Shown: positions 28,807 through 37,762 of the stretch, in pieces | Numbering within the stretch: the first letter of the stretch is position 1 | How the letters are laid out: every line of letters begins with the position of its first letter | Assembly: GCF_004761865.1 (NCBI RefSeq) | Contig: NZ_SJDM01000010.1 | Location: 342-64,341 of the forward strand | Direction: 5' to 3' | Length of the DNA stretch: 64,000 nucleotides | DNA from: Crenalkalicoccus roseus | GTDB taxonomy: Bacteria > Pseudomonadota > Alphaproteobacteria > Acetobacterales > Acetobacteraceae | Notes under the pieces: generated by a model | What the model was told of the DNA's origin: nothing | The model's database searches: none | What the model saw: the letters and a program-made list of their open reading frames with translations, nothing else | Made by a program: the position numbers and the translations under genes

Positions 28807-29619
28807 TCAGCTTCCGACCTTGAGGGTGCTGGTCATGCCGCGGAGGCAGGCGAGGATCGAGAGCGGGGTGATCCTGCCGGTCCGCGGATTCTCCTCGGAG
28901 GGCACGTTCTCGATCGTCATGGTCAGGCGCGCCGCCGCGGCCTCCACCCGGATCGTGTGCATGTTGCGCGACACCGACGGGTCCGCCCAGATCTGCACCC
29001 GCGTGCGCTCCGGCCCGATGCCGGCCAGCGCCAGGGCGGCGGCGACGTTGACGTTGGCGGGGAAGCCGCGCGCGGCGTCGAAGGCGTTCCCCTCGAAGAC
29101 GCGCACCGGCTCCCGGATGCCGAGGAGCGTCACCCTGTTCTCGACCAGGTAGGGGGCGCCCTCCAGCCCTTCCGGCGGCTTGCGCGTCTCGATCGTCACG
29201 CTCTCCACCGCGTCCTCGGCGGCGGCCCGCACGGCGTCGAGGCCGAGCAGCGCGCCGGTCGGCACCACGATGCGGGCGCCGCTCCGCCGCGCCTCCTCCA
29301 CGAGGTGCATCCGCGGCAGGAGGGCCCCGGCGCTGCTCGCGACCAGGATCCGCCCCCGCGCGATGGCGGGCCGCGCGATCTCCTCGAACACGGAGGCAGG
29401 GGCCGCCTCCACGACGATGTCGGCATGCTCCGCCAGGTCGGGCAGCGGCACGATGGCGGGCGGGTGGCGGAACGCCGCGACCGTCTCCTGCGCCTTCCGC
29501 CGGTCGCGCGCCGACACCGCGACCAGGCGCAGCCCCTCCACGCCCGCGTCGAGGGCCCGCGCCAGCCGGCCGCCGATGGCCCCGAGCCCGCCGATCGCAA
29601 CCGTCAGATGCCTCGCCAT
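28807..29619 (-). CDS. nadX: L-aspartate dehydrogenase (NadX-like)
   Basis: A 270-residue NAD(P)-dependent enzyme. It has a Rossmann start VAIGGLGAIGGRLARALDAG, SSAGALLPRMHLVEEA, PTGALLGLDAV, and a C-terminal dimer/catalytic segment with GNAFDAARGFPANVNVAAAL and SRNMHTIRV. These match aspartate dehydrogenase, which deaminates L-aspartate reversibly and can feed iminoaspartate to NadA. No nadA or nadC is in the window; the downstream neighbour is an epoxide hydrolase. Acting instead on an aspartate-like substrate is possible. Confidence 0.85.
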   Translation of the reverse strand: MARHLTVAIGGLGAIGGRLARALDAGVEGLRLVAVSARDRRKAQETVAAFRHPPAIVPLPDLAEHADIVVEAAPASVFEEIARPAIARGRILVASSAGALLPRMHLVEEARRSGARIVVPTGALLGLDAVRAAAEDAVESVTIETRKPPEGLEGAPYLVENRVTLLGIREPVRVFEGNAFDAARGFPANVNVAAALALAGIGPERTRVQIWADPSVSRNMHTIRVEAAAARLTMTIENVPSEENPRTGRITPLSILACLRGMTSTLKVGS

Positions 29620-29745
29620 GCCGCTCTCCTCGCCTGGGGCATGGCCGGGGCGTCATGCCCCGGAGAGGGGGGCAGGGGTCCCGGCCGCGCGCGGGCAGCA
29701 TAGCCCCGCGCCGCCGCCCCCGGCGAGTGGGGGGGAGGAGCGGCC

Positions 29746-30702
29746 CTACAGCACGCTGTTGCGGCCCATCTCCAGGAACTTCTCGCGCCGCCGCGCGCGC
29801 AGCGTCGCCGCGTCGAGGGCGAGCAGCGGCTCCAGGCAGGCCTGCACCTGCTGCCCGACGGCGGCGATGGCGGCGGCCGGGTCGCGGTGCGCGCCGCCCA
29901 TCGGCTCCGGCACCACCGCGTCCACCAGGTTGAGCCGGCGCAGGTCCTCCGCGGTCAGGCGCAGCGCCTCGGCGGCCTGGGGTGCCTGGGCGGCGTCGCG
30001 CCAGAGGATGGAGGCGCAGCCCTCCGGCGAGATCACCGAATAGACCGCGTGCTCGAGCATCAGCACCCGGTCGGCGGCGGCGAGCGCGATGGCGCCGCCC
30101 GAGCCGCCCTCGCCGATGATGGTGGCGACGAAGGGCACGGGCGCCTCCAGGCAGGCCTCGATGGAGCGCGCGATCGCCTCCGCCTGGCCGCGCGCCTCGG
30201 CCTCGATGCCGGGAAAGGCGCCGGCGGTGTCCACGAAGGAGAGGATGGGCAGGCCGAAGCGGCCGGCCAGCTCGATGATGCGCCGCGCCTTGCGGTAGCC
30301 CTCCGGCCGCGCCATGCCGAAATTGTGCCGCACCCGGCTTTCCGTGTCCTTGCCCTTCTCGGTGCCGAGCACGGCGACGGCGCGGCCGCGGAAGCGGCCG
30401 ATGCCGGCGAGCACCGCCTTGTCGTCGGCGAAGGCGCGGTCGCCGGCGAGCGGCGTCCATTCCGTGACCAGGGCGGCGACGTAGTCGCTGGCGTGCGGAC
30501 GGTCGGGGTGGCGGGCGACCAGGGTCTTCTGCCAGGGGGTGAGCTTCGCGTAGGTGGTCTTCAGCAGCGCCTGCGCCTTGTCGCGCAGCCGCGCCACCTC
30601 CTCGGCGACGTCGATGCCGCCCGCATCCGTGGTGCGGCGAAGCTCCTCGATCTTGCCCTCGAGCTCGGCGATGGGCTTCTCGAAATCCAGGAAGTGGCGC
30701 AT
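29746..30702 (-). CDS. accA: Acetyl-CoA carboxylase carboxyltransferase subunit alpha
   Basis: A 318-residue AccA, half of the heteromeric carboxyltransferase making malonyl-CoA. The start MRHFLDFEKPIAELEGKIEE and the blocks LTPWQKTLVARHPDRPHASD, GMARPEGYRKARRIIELAGR, FGLPILSFVDTAGAFPG, IGEGGSGGAIALAAADRVLM and SVISPEGCASILW are all canonical. Full length, with no oddity. Malonyl-CoA is also the expected extender for the PKS 9 kb away, but there is no operon link. Confidence 0.97.
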   Translation of the reverse strand: MRHFLDFEKPIAELEGKIEELRRTTDAGGIDVAEEVARLRDKAQALLKTTYAKLTPWQKTLVARHPDRPHASDYVAALVTEWTPLAGDRAFADDKAVLAGIGRFRGRAVAVLGTEKGKDTESRVRHNFGMARPEGYRKARRIIELAGRFGLPILSFVDTAGAFPGIEAEARGQAEAIARSIEACLEAPVPFVATIIGEGGSGGAIALAAADRVLMLEHAVYSVISPEGCASILWRDAAQAPQAAEALRLTAEDLRRLNLVDAVVPEPMGGAHRDPAAAIAAVGQQVQACLEPLLALDAATLRARRREKFLEMGRNSVL

Positions 30703-31017
30703 GGGGGGCGGGGGTTAGCCGAAAACCCCTGGTTGCGGAAGCGGCGCGGGCGGCCGGAGCCGCCCGGCGGATCCGTTTCACGACGACATCGGAAGCGGGC
30801 TCCACGAAGATTGGGCAACGCCGTATCCTCGGCGCCATGCATGAGGGGGCGGGGCGATGCCGGGCGCGGCGCTGCCGCCCCTCGCGCCGGGGCGGCGCTG
30901 AGGCGGCTGCCCGGCCTGATCCTGGCGGCCTCGGCGGTGAAGCTGGCCCGGCGCCAGCGCCCGATCCGCGGCGGCGCCCTCGCCGACGCGGCGGATCGGT
31001 CGCCCGGCGAGGGTCGG
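30703..31017. other. Gene-free stretch upstream of accA
   Basis: These 315 nt contain short frames on both strands, none with a family motif, credible ribosome site or length. The last 57 nt are a family B repeat. The accA leader and promoter presumably lie at about 30710-30830, where the sequence is least GC-rich, but I cannot name hexamers. Confidence 0.5.
30957..31013. repeat. Dispersed repeat family B, diverged copy
   Basis: GCGCCCGATCCGCGG at the left edge and TCGCCCGGCGAGGG at the right edge match the ends of the 56-nt unit at 52331; the centre has diverged. It ends 4 nt before the stop codon of the lipoprotein gene. Confidence 0.55.
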
Positions 31018-31317
31018 TCAGCGCCGGCGCAGCGGCTCCACCCCGCCCGGCAGGGTGAGGCCGGCGCGGCGCAGGCAGTCGCGGTAGGCGCGCTGCTCCA
31101 GCACGCTGCGCTCCTCGGCCAGGCGCTGCTGGTTCGCGGGATCGAAGGGGTTGGCCTGGCGGTCGAGGGCGCGGATCTCCGGGGCGCGCCGCGCCTCGGC
31201 GCGGCAGGCGCGGTGGGCCGGCGTGTCCTCCCCGGGCGGCAGGGCCGGGCGCGTGGCGGTGCGGGCGCAGCCGGCGAGCAGCAGCAGCGCGCAGAGGGCG
31301 GGAAGGAGGCGGGTCAT
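31018..31317 (-). CDS. Small putative lipoprotein
   Basis: 99 residues with a lipoprotein signal peptide (MTRLLPALCALLLLAGCART; lipobox LAGC, Cys17). The mature part is short and charged: AHRACRAEARRAPEIRALD, then NPFDPANQQRLAEERSVLEQ and YRDCLRRAGLTLPGG. Two further cysteines could form a disulfide. The ATG overlaps the nudC stop by 4 nt, so it is the second gene of a nudC operon. No known function recognised; similar small lipoproteins follow nudC in related bacteria only as far as I recall. Confidence 0.8.
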   Translation of the reverse strand: MTRLLPALCALLLLAGCARTATRPALPPGEDTPAHRACRAEARRAPEIRALDRQANPFDPANQQRLAEERSVLEQRAYRDCLRRAGLTLPGGVEPLRRR

Positions 31318-32255
31318 GATGCCTGGGCCAGCCAGTCCTCGATCAGCCGCCGCGCGATCGAATCCGGGCGGGGCAGGGCGAAGCCGTGCGCCTTCGGGTC
31401 GCGCAGCTCCGCCGGGGCGAACCAGCGCGCATCGCGCAGCTCCTGCGGATCTATGCGGATCTCCTCGCTCAGCGCCTCGGCGTGGAAGCCGAGCATGATG
31501 GAGGAGGGGAAGGGCCAGGGCTGGGAGGAGTGGTAGCGCACCGCGCCCACCTCGATCCCCGCCTCCTCCCGCACCTCGCGGCGCACCGCCTCCTCCAGGC
31601 TCTCGCCCGGCTCCACGAAGCCGGCGAGCGTCGAGTACATGGCGGTGTGGGGGAAGCGGTGGGAATGGCCGAGCAGGCAGCGCTCGCCGCGCACCACCAG
31701 CATGATCACCGCCGGGTCGGTGCGCGGGAAGTGCTGCGCGCCGCAGCCGGTGCAGAGCATCACGTGCCCGGCCGAACGCGGCTCGCAAAGGTTGCCGCAG
31801 ACGCCGCAGAAGCGGTGCTTCGTGCGCCAGTGCATCAGCCCGCGCGCATGGGCGAGCACCGCCGCCTCGCCCTCCGGCAGCAGGCCGGCGACGGTGCGGA
31901 GGTCGGTGAAGCCGATGCCGTCCCACCCGTCCCCCCGCGGCAGCAGGGGCAGCGGGTCGTCGGCGGCGGAGCAGTCCACGGCGAAGACCGGGCGCCGCTC
32001 CCAGAAGCCGAGGAAGCTCCACGGCCCCCCGGCCATGCGCACCGCCTCGGCGGCGGCGCCGGTCAGCAGCACCGCCTCCGGGTGGCCCTCCTGCACGCCC
32101 TTCATCAGGCTGCGCGCGCGCCAGACCGGGACGAAGAGCGTGTCGGGGTCGGCCAGCGCGGCGGCGATGAAGGCCTCGTCCTCGCGCCGGTCGGCGGCGC
32201 GGTCGAGCGGGCTGCCGGTGTAGGCGTTGGGCCGGCTGGCGGGGATGGAGAGCAT
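31314..32255 (-). CDS. nudC: NAD(+)/RNA-NAD diphosphatase NudC
   Basis: A 313-residue Nudix hydrolase that cleaves NADH/NAD to NMN(H) and AMP and can decap NAD-RNA. The zinc ribbon is visible as CGVCGNLCEP followed by CTGCGAQHFPRTDPAVIMLV. The Nudix box is GFVEPGESLEEAVRREVREE, completed by AGIEV, and the NADH-pyrophosphatase motif QPWPFPSSIMLGF follows. The N-terminal NudC domain is complete. It overlaps the downstream lipoprotein gene by 4 nt. Confidence 0.95.
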   Translation of the reverse strand: MLSIPASRPNAYTGSPLDRAADRREDEAFIAAALADPDTLFVPVWRARSLMKGVQEGHPEAVLLTGAAAEAVRMAGGPWSFLGFWERRPVFAVDCSAADDPLPLLPRGDGWDGIGFTDLRTVAGLLPEGEAAVLAHARGLMHWRTKHRFCGVCGNLCEPRSAGHVMLCTGCGAQHFPRTDPAVIMLVVRGERCLLGHSHRFPHTAMYSTLAGFVEPGESLEEAVRREVREEAGIEVGAVRYHSSQPWPFPSSIMLGFHAEALSEEIRIDPQELRDARWFAPAELRDPKAHGFALPRPDSIARRLIEDWLAQAS

Positions 32256-32309
32256 GCGGGCGCGACCGTGCCACGCGGCGCGGCGGGCGGCAACCGGCGG
32301 CGCGGCGGG

Positions 32310-33893
32310 TCATGCCTTGCTGACGTTCCAGAACACCGGCACCGGCCCCTTCAGGATGCCGCTCAGGCTGCTGCGCCAGGCGGCGGAGGGCAGGTACTGG
32401 CCGAGCGGGATGAAGGGCACGGTCTCGAAGGCGCGGGCCTGGATCCGCTCGGAGAGGCGCATCATCTCCGCCTCGTCGGTGCTGTCGATCCAGGCGTCGC
32501 GCATCGCCTCCATCTCCGGGTCGTGCGGCCAGCCGAACCAGGCCTTCTCGCCGTTGCCGCGCAGGTTGGTGGCGAAGAGCGGGTCGCGGTACTCTGCCGC
32601 CGGGAAGCCGGCGGGGAAGATGGACCAGCCGCCACGGTCCAGCGGCTCGCGGTTGGTGCGCCGCTGCACCACCGTGCCCCAGTCCATCGCCTGGTCGTCC
32701 ACGGTGATGCCCACCCTGCGGAAGGCCGCCGCGGCGACCAGCGACATGGCGTCGTAGAAGGTCTGGTCGGTCGGATGCATGAAGACGACGCGCTCGCCGC
32801 CGTAGCCGGCGGCGTCGAGCATCGCCTTCACCGCGTCGGTGCCGCGGCGGTGGCGGACGTTCTCCATCCCCGCCTCGTTCTCGGAGGGCGTGCCGGGCAG
32901 GAAGAAGCCGACCGGGGCGCGGAACAGCGAGCGGTCGCCGCCCATCGCCGCCAGCATCACCTCCTCCTGGTCGATGGCGGCGAGCATGGCGCGGCGCACG
33001 CCGGGGTTGGCGGTGGGGCCGTGCAGGTGGTTGGGCCTGAGGGCGCCGAAGGTGCCGTATTCGTCGATCCGCCCCACCACCACGCCGCGCGCGCGGCGCA
33101 GCCGCGGCAGCAGGTCGGGCAGCGGCTGGTCGATCCAGTCCACCTCGCCGCTGATCAGGGCGTTGGCGGCGGTGGCGGGGTCGGGGAGGAAGTGCCACTC
33201 CACCCGGTCCACCTTCACATGATGCCCGCCGGCGGCGTGGCTCGGCGGCTCGTCGCGCGGGCGGTAGCGGTCGAACCTGGCGAACACGGCGCGGCTGCCC
33301 GGCACGTATTCCTCGGCCACCCAGCGGAAGGGGCCGCTGCCGACGATCTCCGGCACCTGGCGGTAGGGATCGGTCTCGGCCAGGCGCGTCGGCATGATCA
33401 CCGGGCTCGGCTGGGTCTTGGCCAGCGCATAGGGGAGGGAGGCGAAGGGCTTGCTTAGGCGAATGACGACGGTGCGGTCGTCCGGCGCCTCCAGCGCGTC
33501 GAGCCGCGCGGCGATGGTCTGGCCGATCTGGTCGCGCACCATCCAGCGCCTGAGCGAGGCGACGACGTCGCGCGCCAGCACCCGCTCCCCGTCGTGGAAC
33601 ACCATCCCCTCGCGCAGCCGCAGGGTCCAGCGGCGGGCGCCGTCCTCCACCTCGTGGCCCTCGATCATCAGCGGCCGGGGGACCAGATGCTCGTCGCGGC
33701 CGTAGAGCGTCTCGAACAGCATGGTCGCGGCGTTGCGCGTGACCACGGCGGTGGTCCAGACCGGATCGAGGCTGGCGAGGCTCGCCTGCGGCACGTGGAT
33801 CAGCACCTTGCCGCGGCTGGCGAGGGCTGGGCTGGCGAGGCCTGGCGCGGCGGCGAGGGCCGCGCCCCCGAGCAGGAACTGGCGACGCTGCAT
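32310..33893 (-). CDS. ABC transporter substrate-binding protein, family 5 (oligopeptide/nickel type)
   Basis: 527 residues with a twin-arginine-like signal peptide (MQRRQFLLGGAALAAAPGLA, cleavage near ALA-SR). SBP_bac_5 signatures follow: LDPVWTTAVVTRNAATMLFE, LRLREGMVFHDGERVLARDV, IVGSGPFRWVAEEYVPGSRA and GMENVRHRRGTDAVKAMLDA. The family binds peptides, glutathione, heme or opines for ABC import. No permease or ATPase genes are adjacent, so it is an orphan, as with the other binding proteins here. It is separated by 54 nt from nudC on the same strand. Confidence 0.9.
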   Translation of the reverse strand: MQRRQFLLGGAALAAAPGLASPALASRGKVLIHVPQASLASLDPVWTTAVVTRNAATMLFETLYGRDEHLVPRPLMIEGHEVEDGARRWTLRLREGMVFHDGERVLARDVVASLRRWMVRDQIGQTIAARLDALEAPDDRTVVIRLSKPFASLPYALAKTQPSPVIMPTRLAETDPYRQVPEIVGSGPFRWVAEEYVPGSRAVFARFDRYRPRDEPPSHAAGGHHVKVDRVEWHFLPDPATAANALISGEVDWIDQPLPDLLPRLRRARGVVVGRIDEYGTFGALRPNHLHGPTANPGVRRAMLAAIDQEEVMLAAMGGDRSLFRAPVGFFLPGTPSENEAGMENVRHRRGTDAVKAMLDAAGYGGERVVFMHPTDQTFYDAMSLVAAAAFRRVGITVDDQAMDWGTVVQRRTNREPLDRGGWSIFPAGFPAAEYRDPLFATNLRGNGEKAWFGWPHDPEMEAMRDAWIDSTDEAEMMRLSERIQARAFETVPFIPLGQYLPSAAWRSSLSGILKGPVPVFWNVSKA

Positions 33894-34001
33894 GGCGGTT
33901 TCCTCCCGCCGGGGATCTGCCGCCCCGGCTCCGTGCCCGAGTGTTCCCCGCGGGCGCGCGGCGGGCAACACTCGCGGCATGGTCGGTGCAGGAGTGACAC
34001 G

Positions 34002-34580
34002 GTGGACACCATCGCCCCCTTCAGGATCAGCGTCTGCGGCATCGAGGAGCTGGCCGGCCATTGCGAGACCGGCGTCAGCCACGTGCTCTCCATCCTCGAT
34101 CCGGACTGGCCGGTGCCGGAGGCCTTCGGGGCCTTCGGCGAGCACGCGAAGCTGGAGCTGCGCTTCCACGACGTGATCGAGGAGGGGCTCGGCGGGCTGG
34201 CGCCGCAGCCCGAGCACGTGGCCGGGCTGCTCGCCTTCGGGCGCGACCTCATGGCCGAGCCGCCGCCGGAGGCGCACCTCCTGGTGCACTGCCATGCCGG
34301 GGTGTCGCGCTCCACCGCCTCCATGGCGCTGATCCTCGCCCAGGCGCTGCCCGAAACCCCCGCCGAGGCGATCCTCGGCGAGGTGCTGCGCATCCGCGAC
34401 AAGGCCTGGCCGAACCTGCGCATCCTGGAGATGGGGGATGCCATGCTGGGGCGCGGCGGCACGCTGGTCGCCGCGGCGCGCGGCATCTACCGGCTGCAGC
34501 TCGAGCGCCGTCCCTGGCTGGCGGAGCGGATGAGCGCGGACGGGCGCGGGCGGGAGGTGGCGGCGGCCCGCGCGGCCTGA
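34002..34580 (+). CDS. Small protein tyrosine phosphatase (cysteine-dependent)
   Basis: 192 residues from a GTG start with GGAG 7 nt upstream. The active-site loop LLVHCHAGVSRSTASMALIL has Cys97 and Arg103 in the C-x5-R pattern, and the upstream LRFHDVIEEGLGG could supply the general-acid Asp. The start FRISVCGIEELAGHCETGVS, then HVLSILDP, is typical of a proteobacterial group of tyrosine phosphatase family proteins. Cytosolic; substrate unknown. It lies between two binding-protein genes and about 0.9 kb from the KpsS-like gene, so a role in tyrosine-phosphorylated capsule regulation is conceivable but unsupported. Confidence 0.85.
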   Translation: MDTIAPFRISVCGIEELAGHCETGVSHVLSILDPDWPVPEAFGAFGEHAKLELRFHDVIEEGLGGLAPQPEHVAGLLAFGRDLMAEPPPEAHLLVHCHAGVSRSTASMALILAQALPETPAEAILGEVLRIRDKAWPNLRILEMGDAMLGRGGTLVAAARGIYRLQLERRPWLAERMSADGRGREVAAARAA

Positions 34581-34694
34581 GCTCCGCGCCCCGCCGCTTG
34601 CCGGCGCGCGGCAGGCGCGGTGTAATCCCGCCGCCTCCGGCGCGGCGCGGGCGGCCCGCGCCCCTGCCCGCACCCCGACAGACGGAGCCCGCCC

Positions 34695-35432
34695 ATGTCC
34701 CCCGACATCCTCGCCCAGCTCGCCCCGACAGGGGTGCTCCGCGCCGCGATCAACCTCGGCAATTTCCTGCTCGTCACCGGCCGCAGCCCCGCGGGCGAGC
34801 CCGAGGGCGTCTCGCCCGACATGGCGCGCGCCATCGCGGAGCGGCTCGGCGTGCCGGTGCGCTACGTGACCTATCCGCGGCCGGGCGAACTCGCCGACGC
34901 GGCGGGCACCGGCGCCTGGGACATCGGGCTGATCGGGGCGGAGCCGCAGCGGGCGGAGAGGATCGCCTTCACCGCCGCCTATGCCGAGATCGAGGCGACC
35001 TACCTGGTCCCCGCCGGCTCGCCCATCCGCTCCATCGCCGAGGTGGACCGGCCCGGCGTGCGCATCGCCGTCACCGCGCGGGCGGCCTACGACCTCTGGC
35101 TCGAGCGCAACATCCGCCACGCCACCCTGGTGCGCACGGACAGCCTGGACAGCGCCTTCCGGACCTTCGTGGACCAGGGGCTGGACGCGCTGGCCGGCCT
35201 GCGCCCGCGCCTGCTCGCGGATGCGGAGGCCCTGCCGGGGTCGCGCCTCCTGGAGGGGCGCTTCACCGCCGTGCAGCAGGCGATCGGCACCGCGCGCGGC
35301 AACGAGGCCGGGGCGGCCTTCCTGCGCGACTTCGTGGAGGAGGCGAAGGCGAGCGGCCTGGTCGCGCGGCTGATCGAGCGCCACGGGGTGCGCGGCCTTT
35401 CCGTCGCGCCGGCGGCGCGGGACGGGGGCTGA
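34695..35432 (+). CDS. Family 3 solute-binding-like protein lacking a signal peptide
   Basis: 245 residues with an SBP_bac_3 fold: TGVLRAAINLGNFLLVTG, EGVSPDMARAIAERLGVPVR, GAWDIGLIGAEPQRAERIAF and AYAEIEATYLVPAGSPIRSI. Family members normally carry a Sec signal, but here the protein starts directly MSPDILAQLAPTGVLRA, and nothing upstream encodes a hydrophobic leader in frame. It may be cytosolic, or a ligand-binding enzyme such as a cyclohexadienyl-dehydratase-like protein. No ABC partners nearby. The ATG follows ACAGACGGAGCCCGCCC, with GGAG 7 nt upstream. Confidence 0.8.
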   Translation: MSPDILAQLAPTGVLRAAINLGNFLLVTGRSPAGEPEGVSPDMARAIAERLGVPVRYVTYPRPGELADAAGTGAWDIGLIGAEPQRAERIAFTAAYAEIEATYLVPAGSPIRSIAEVDRPGVRIAVTARAAYDLWLERNIRHATLVRTDSLDSAFRTFVDQGLDALAGLRPRLLADAEALPGSRLLEGRFTAVQQAIGTARGNEAGAAFLRDFVEEAKASGLVARLIERHGVRGLSVAPAARDGG

Positions 35433-35454
35433 GGCGGCGGCCGCGCCGCCTTCC

Positions 35455-35491
35455 GATCGCGACGGCCGGAAACGGCCGGGAGCGCGGCTCC
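35455..35491 (+). repeat. Dispersed repeat family A, copy 3
   Basis: GATCGCGACGGCCGG, then AAACGGCCGGGAGCGCGG, then CTCC; collinear with the copy at 21443. It fills the gap between the convergent SBP and KpsS-like genes and could serve as a bidirectional terminator. Confidence 0.75.
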
Positions 35492-35494
35492 TCT

Positions 35495-36775
35495 CTAGCC
35501 GGGCAGCGCCGCCTCCTCCCCCTCCGGCAGCGGGACGTTCACCGCGCCGAGGTGCAGGCGCCGCACCGTCCCCGCCACCGCCGCGTCGAGGCCCGGCCGC
35601 CGGTAGTACACGCCGCGCACGTGCAGGCAGGCGGCGATGGCGCGCAGGAAGGCCGCGGTCAGCGCCGGGTCGGGCGGCGGCGCCTCCCGCCAGAACGCAT
35701 CGAGCGGCCCGCGCCAGACGAGGCCCTCGACGCCGTAGATCGCCCGCCCAAGCGCGCAGGTCGCCCGCCCCATGGCGATGGAGCGGATGCCGACCGTGCT
35801 GTTGACGGTGACGACGCCGCGGCAGGCCTCGATCACCGGGTCCATGTGCAGCGCGCCGTCGAGGACATGCACCCGCCCCTCCACGCCCGAGGCGGCGGCG
35901 ATGCGGCGGATGCGCCGCCCCCAGGCCTTCAGCCCCGGATCGAGCGGATGCACCTTCACCAGCAGGTGCGCCTCCGCCGCCGCGCCGCGCGCGAAGCTCT
36001 CCACCGCCAGCGCGATCGCCTCGTCGTTGCTGCGGAAGTCGGAATAGGCGCGGATGGAGTAGTCGTTCTCCATCTGCATGGCGAAGAGGTAGAGCGGCCC
36101 CCGCCCGCGCAGCGCGTCGAGCGCCGCCGCCGCGCGCCGCGTGTCCCGCCCGCGCCTGAGCAGCCGCAGCGCGGTGCCGAGATAGGCCGGGATCGGGTGG
36201 TGCAGCAGCCAGGTCTCGTAGTGGCGGAACGGGAAGGGCAGCAGGTTCGCCAGGTGGAAGGCCACGTCCCACGCCGCCTGGCGCGGGAAGCTGTCGGCGA
36301 AGCGCGGCGTCATGTCCGGGGCCGGGCAGGCGGCGGCGAGGGCGCGGATCGCCGCCGGCTCGCGCGGGAAGCGGCTCTCCGCGCCCATCCCGTCGCGCTC
36401 CAGCACGACCCAGTCGGGGCGGATGTAGCCGAAATCGGTGACGGTGACGGCGATGCCGCGCGCCCGCGCCGCCTCGATGGCGATGCGGTGATAGGCGCGC
36501 TGCTCGCCGAGCAGCACGAGGTCGGTGATGGCGTGGCGGTCGAGGAAGGCGCCGACGAATCCGGGCCAGTCCCGCAGCCGGCCGCGGAAGTCCACCGCGC
36601 CAGGGCCGCGCCAGAACAGCCGGTCGCCGAGGCAGAGGTTGATGCGGTGCGCGGCGTGGCCGAGCGCGCGCAGCCCCGCCGCCACCTCGGCGAAGAAGGG
36701 CGAGACGGGGCCCTGCAGGAACAGGAAGCGGCGGGGCGGCGGCGGCCGCTCCGGCACGGGGAGGATCACGTTCAT
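35495..36775 (-). CDS. KpsS-like capsule polysaccharide protein (Capsule_synth; putative Kdo transferase)
   Basis: A 426-residue cytoplasmic protein of the KpsS/RkpJ/LipB capsule family. The N-terminus ([20 protein letters not shown]) is typical. It has [37 protein letters not shown], the KVHPLD motif (274-277) and [15 protein letters not shown] (325-329), which are the signature regions of KpsS/KpsC-type beta-Kdo transferases. Such enzymes build the oligo-Kdo linker on the lipid anchor of group 2-like capsules. It lies about 1 kb beyond the PKS/oxoamine synthase operon on the same strand, with radC between. No kpsMTED genes are in view. ATG start; the open frame continues upstream without conservation. 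Confidence 0.85.
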   Translation of the reverse strand: MNVILPVPERPPPPRRFLFLQGPVSPFFAEVAAGLRALGHAAHRINLCLGDRLFWRGPGAVDFRGRLRDWPGFVGAFLDRHAITDLVLLGEQRAYHRIAIEAARARGIAVTVTDFGYIRPDWVVLERDGMGAESRFPREPAAIRALAAACPAPDMTPRFADSFPRQAAWDVAFHLANLLPFPFRHYETWLLHHPIPAYLGTALRLLRRGRDTRRAAAALDALRGRGPLYLFAMQMENDYSIRAYSDFRSNDEAIALAVESFARGAAAEAHLLVKVHPLDPGLKAWGRRIRRIAAASGVEGRVHVLDGALHMDPVIEACRGVVTVNSTVGIRSIAMGRATCALGRAIYGVEGLVWRGPLDAFWREAPPPDPALTAAFLRAIAACLHVRGVYYRRPGLDAAVAGTVRRLHLGAVNVPLPEGEEAALPG

Positions 36776-36860
36776 CGGGAGTACCGCACGGATCAGGAAT
36801 CTTCCGATTTCGCACCGATCATGGCAGGATGCCCGCGCTCGGCAGGAGGCGGGGCGGGAC

Positions 36861-37748
36861 GTGTGGCTGCGTAGGCTTCTGGGGGGAGCGTCCGGGCGCG
36901 CGGCGCCGGGAGGCGGTGCCCCCGACCATGAACACCCCCATGCGCGGATCCCCGGCCTCGCCGAGGCCGGCCCCGGCCCCATCGAGGGCCTGCCCCGCCC
37001 GGAGGCCGGGGAGCGGAGCGGCAGGGGGTGGAAGCCCGCCGCCCCCGCCGCGGCGGGGACGGAGCTTCCCTTCCCGAGCACCGGCCCGCACGGCCACCGC
37101 GGCCGGATGCGCGAGAAGCTGCTCACCCGCGGCCCCGACGCGCTGGCGGATTACGAGCTGCTCGAGATGCTGCTCTACTTCGCCATGCCGAAGGGCGACA
37201 CCAAGCCGCTGGCCAAGGCGCTGATCAACCGCTTCGGCAGCTTCGCCAGGGTGCTCGCCGCGCCGCAGCAGGCGCTGCTCGACACGCGCGGCCTCGGCCC
37301 GCACAGCGTCGCGGCGCTGAAGCTGGTGCAGGCGGCGGCGCTGCGCATGGCGCGGGCCGAGGTGATGGAGCAGCCGGTGCTGAACAACTGGGACCGGCTG
37401 ATGGACTACCTCACCGCCGCGCTGGCGCGCGAGCGGACCGAGCAGTTCCGCGTGCTGTTCCTCGACCCCAAGAACCGCCTGATCGCGGACGAGGCGCAGG
37501 CGCGCGGCACCGTCAACCACACCCCCGTCTATCCGCGGGAGGTGGTGAAGCGCGCGCTCGAGCTGCATGCGACGGCGCTGATCATGGTGCACAACCACCC
37601 CTCGGGCGACCCCACGCCGTCGCGCGCCGACATCGAGATGACGCGGGAGGTGAAGGAGGCGGCGGCGGTGCTGTCCATCGTGCTGCACGACCACGTCATC
37701 ATCGGCAACGGCCGCTGGCTGAGCTTCCGCCGCGAGGGGCTGCTGTAG
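36861..37748 (+). CDS. radC: RadC family protein (JAB/MPN domain)
   Basis: The conserved RadC region begins at [20 protein letters not shown] (about residue 80) and includes a helix-hairpin-helix ([19 protein letters not shown]). The JAMM metal motif follows: [20 protein letters not shown], then [15 protein letters not shown]. Despite the name it is a JAB-type metalloprotein of unclear role, not a proven repair enzyme. The start is uncertain. The GTG at 36861, behind AGGAGG, gives 295 aa with a Pro/Gly-rich N-terminal extension; the in-frame ATG at 37107 would cut into the conserved core. Confidence 0.88.
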   Translation: MWLRRLLGGASGRAAPGGGAPDHEHPHARIPGLAEAGPGPIEGLPRPEAGERSGRGWKPAAPAAAGTELPFPSTGPHGHRGRMREKLLTRGPDALADYELLEMLLYFAMPKGDTKPLAKALINRFGSFARVLAAPQQALLDTRGLGPHSVAALKLVQAAALRMARAEVMEQPVLNNWDRLMDYLTAALARERTEQFRVLFLDPKNRLIADEAQARGTVNHTPVYPREVVKRALELHATALIMVHNHPSGDPTPSRADIEMTREVKEAAAVLSIVLHDHVIIGNGRWLSFRREGLL

Positions 37749-37762
37749 GGGCGCCGCCATGC

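Noticed and set aside
30837-31058. Possible 73-codon plus-strand gene
   Set aside because: Composition-driven, overlaps a family B repeat and the antisense lipoprotein gene, no recognisable motif.
36861-37748. RadC as a sign of a mobile or defence island
   Set aside because: RadC can accompany mobile elements, but no integrase, transposase, att duplication or composition shift is visible here.
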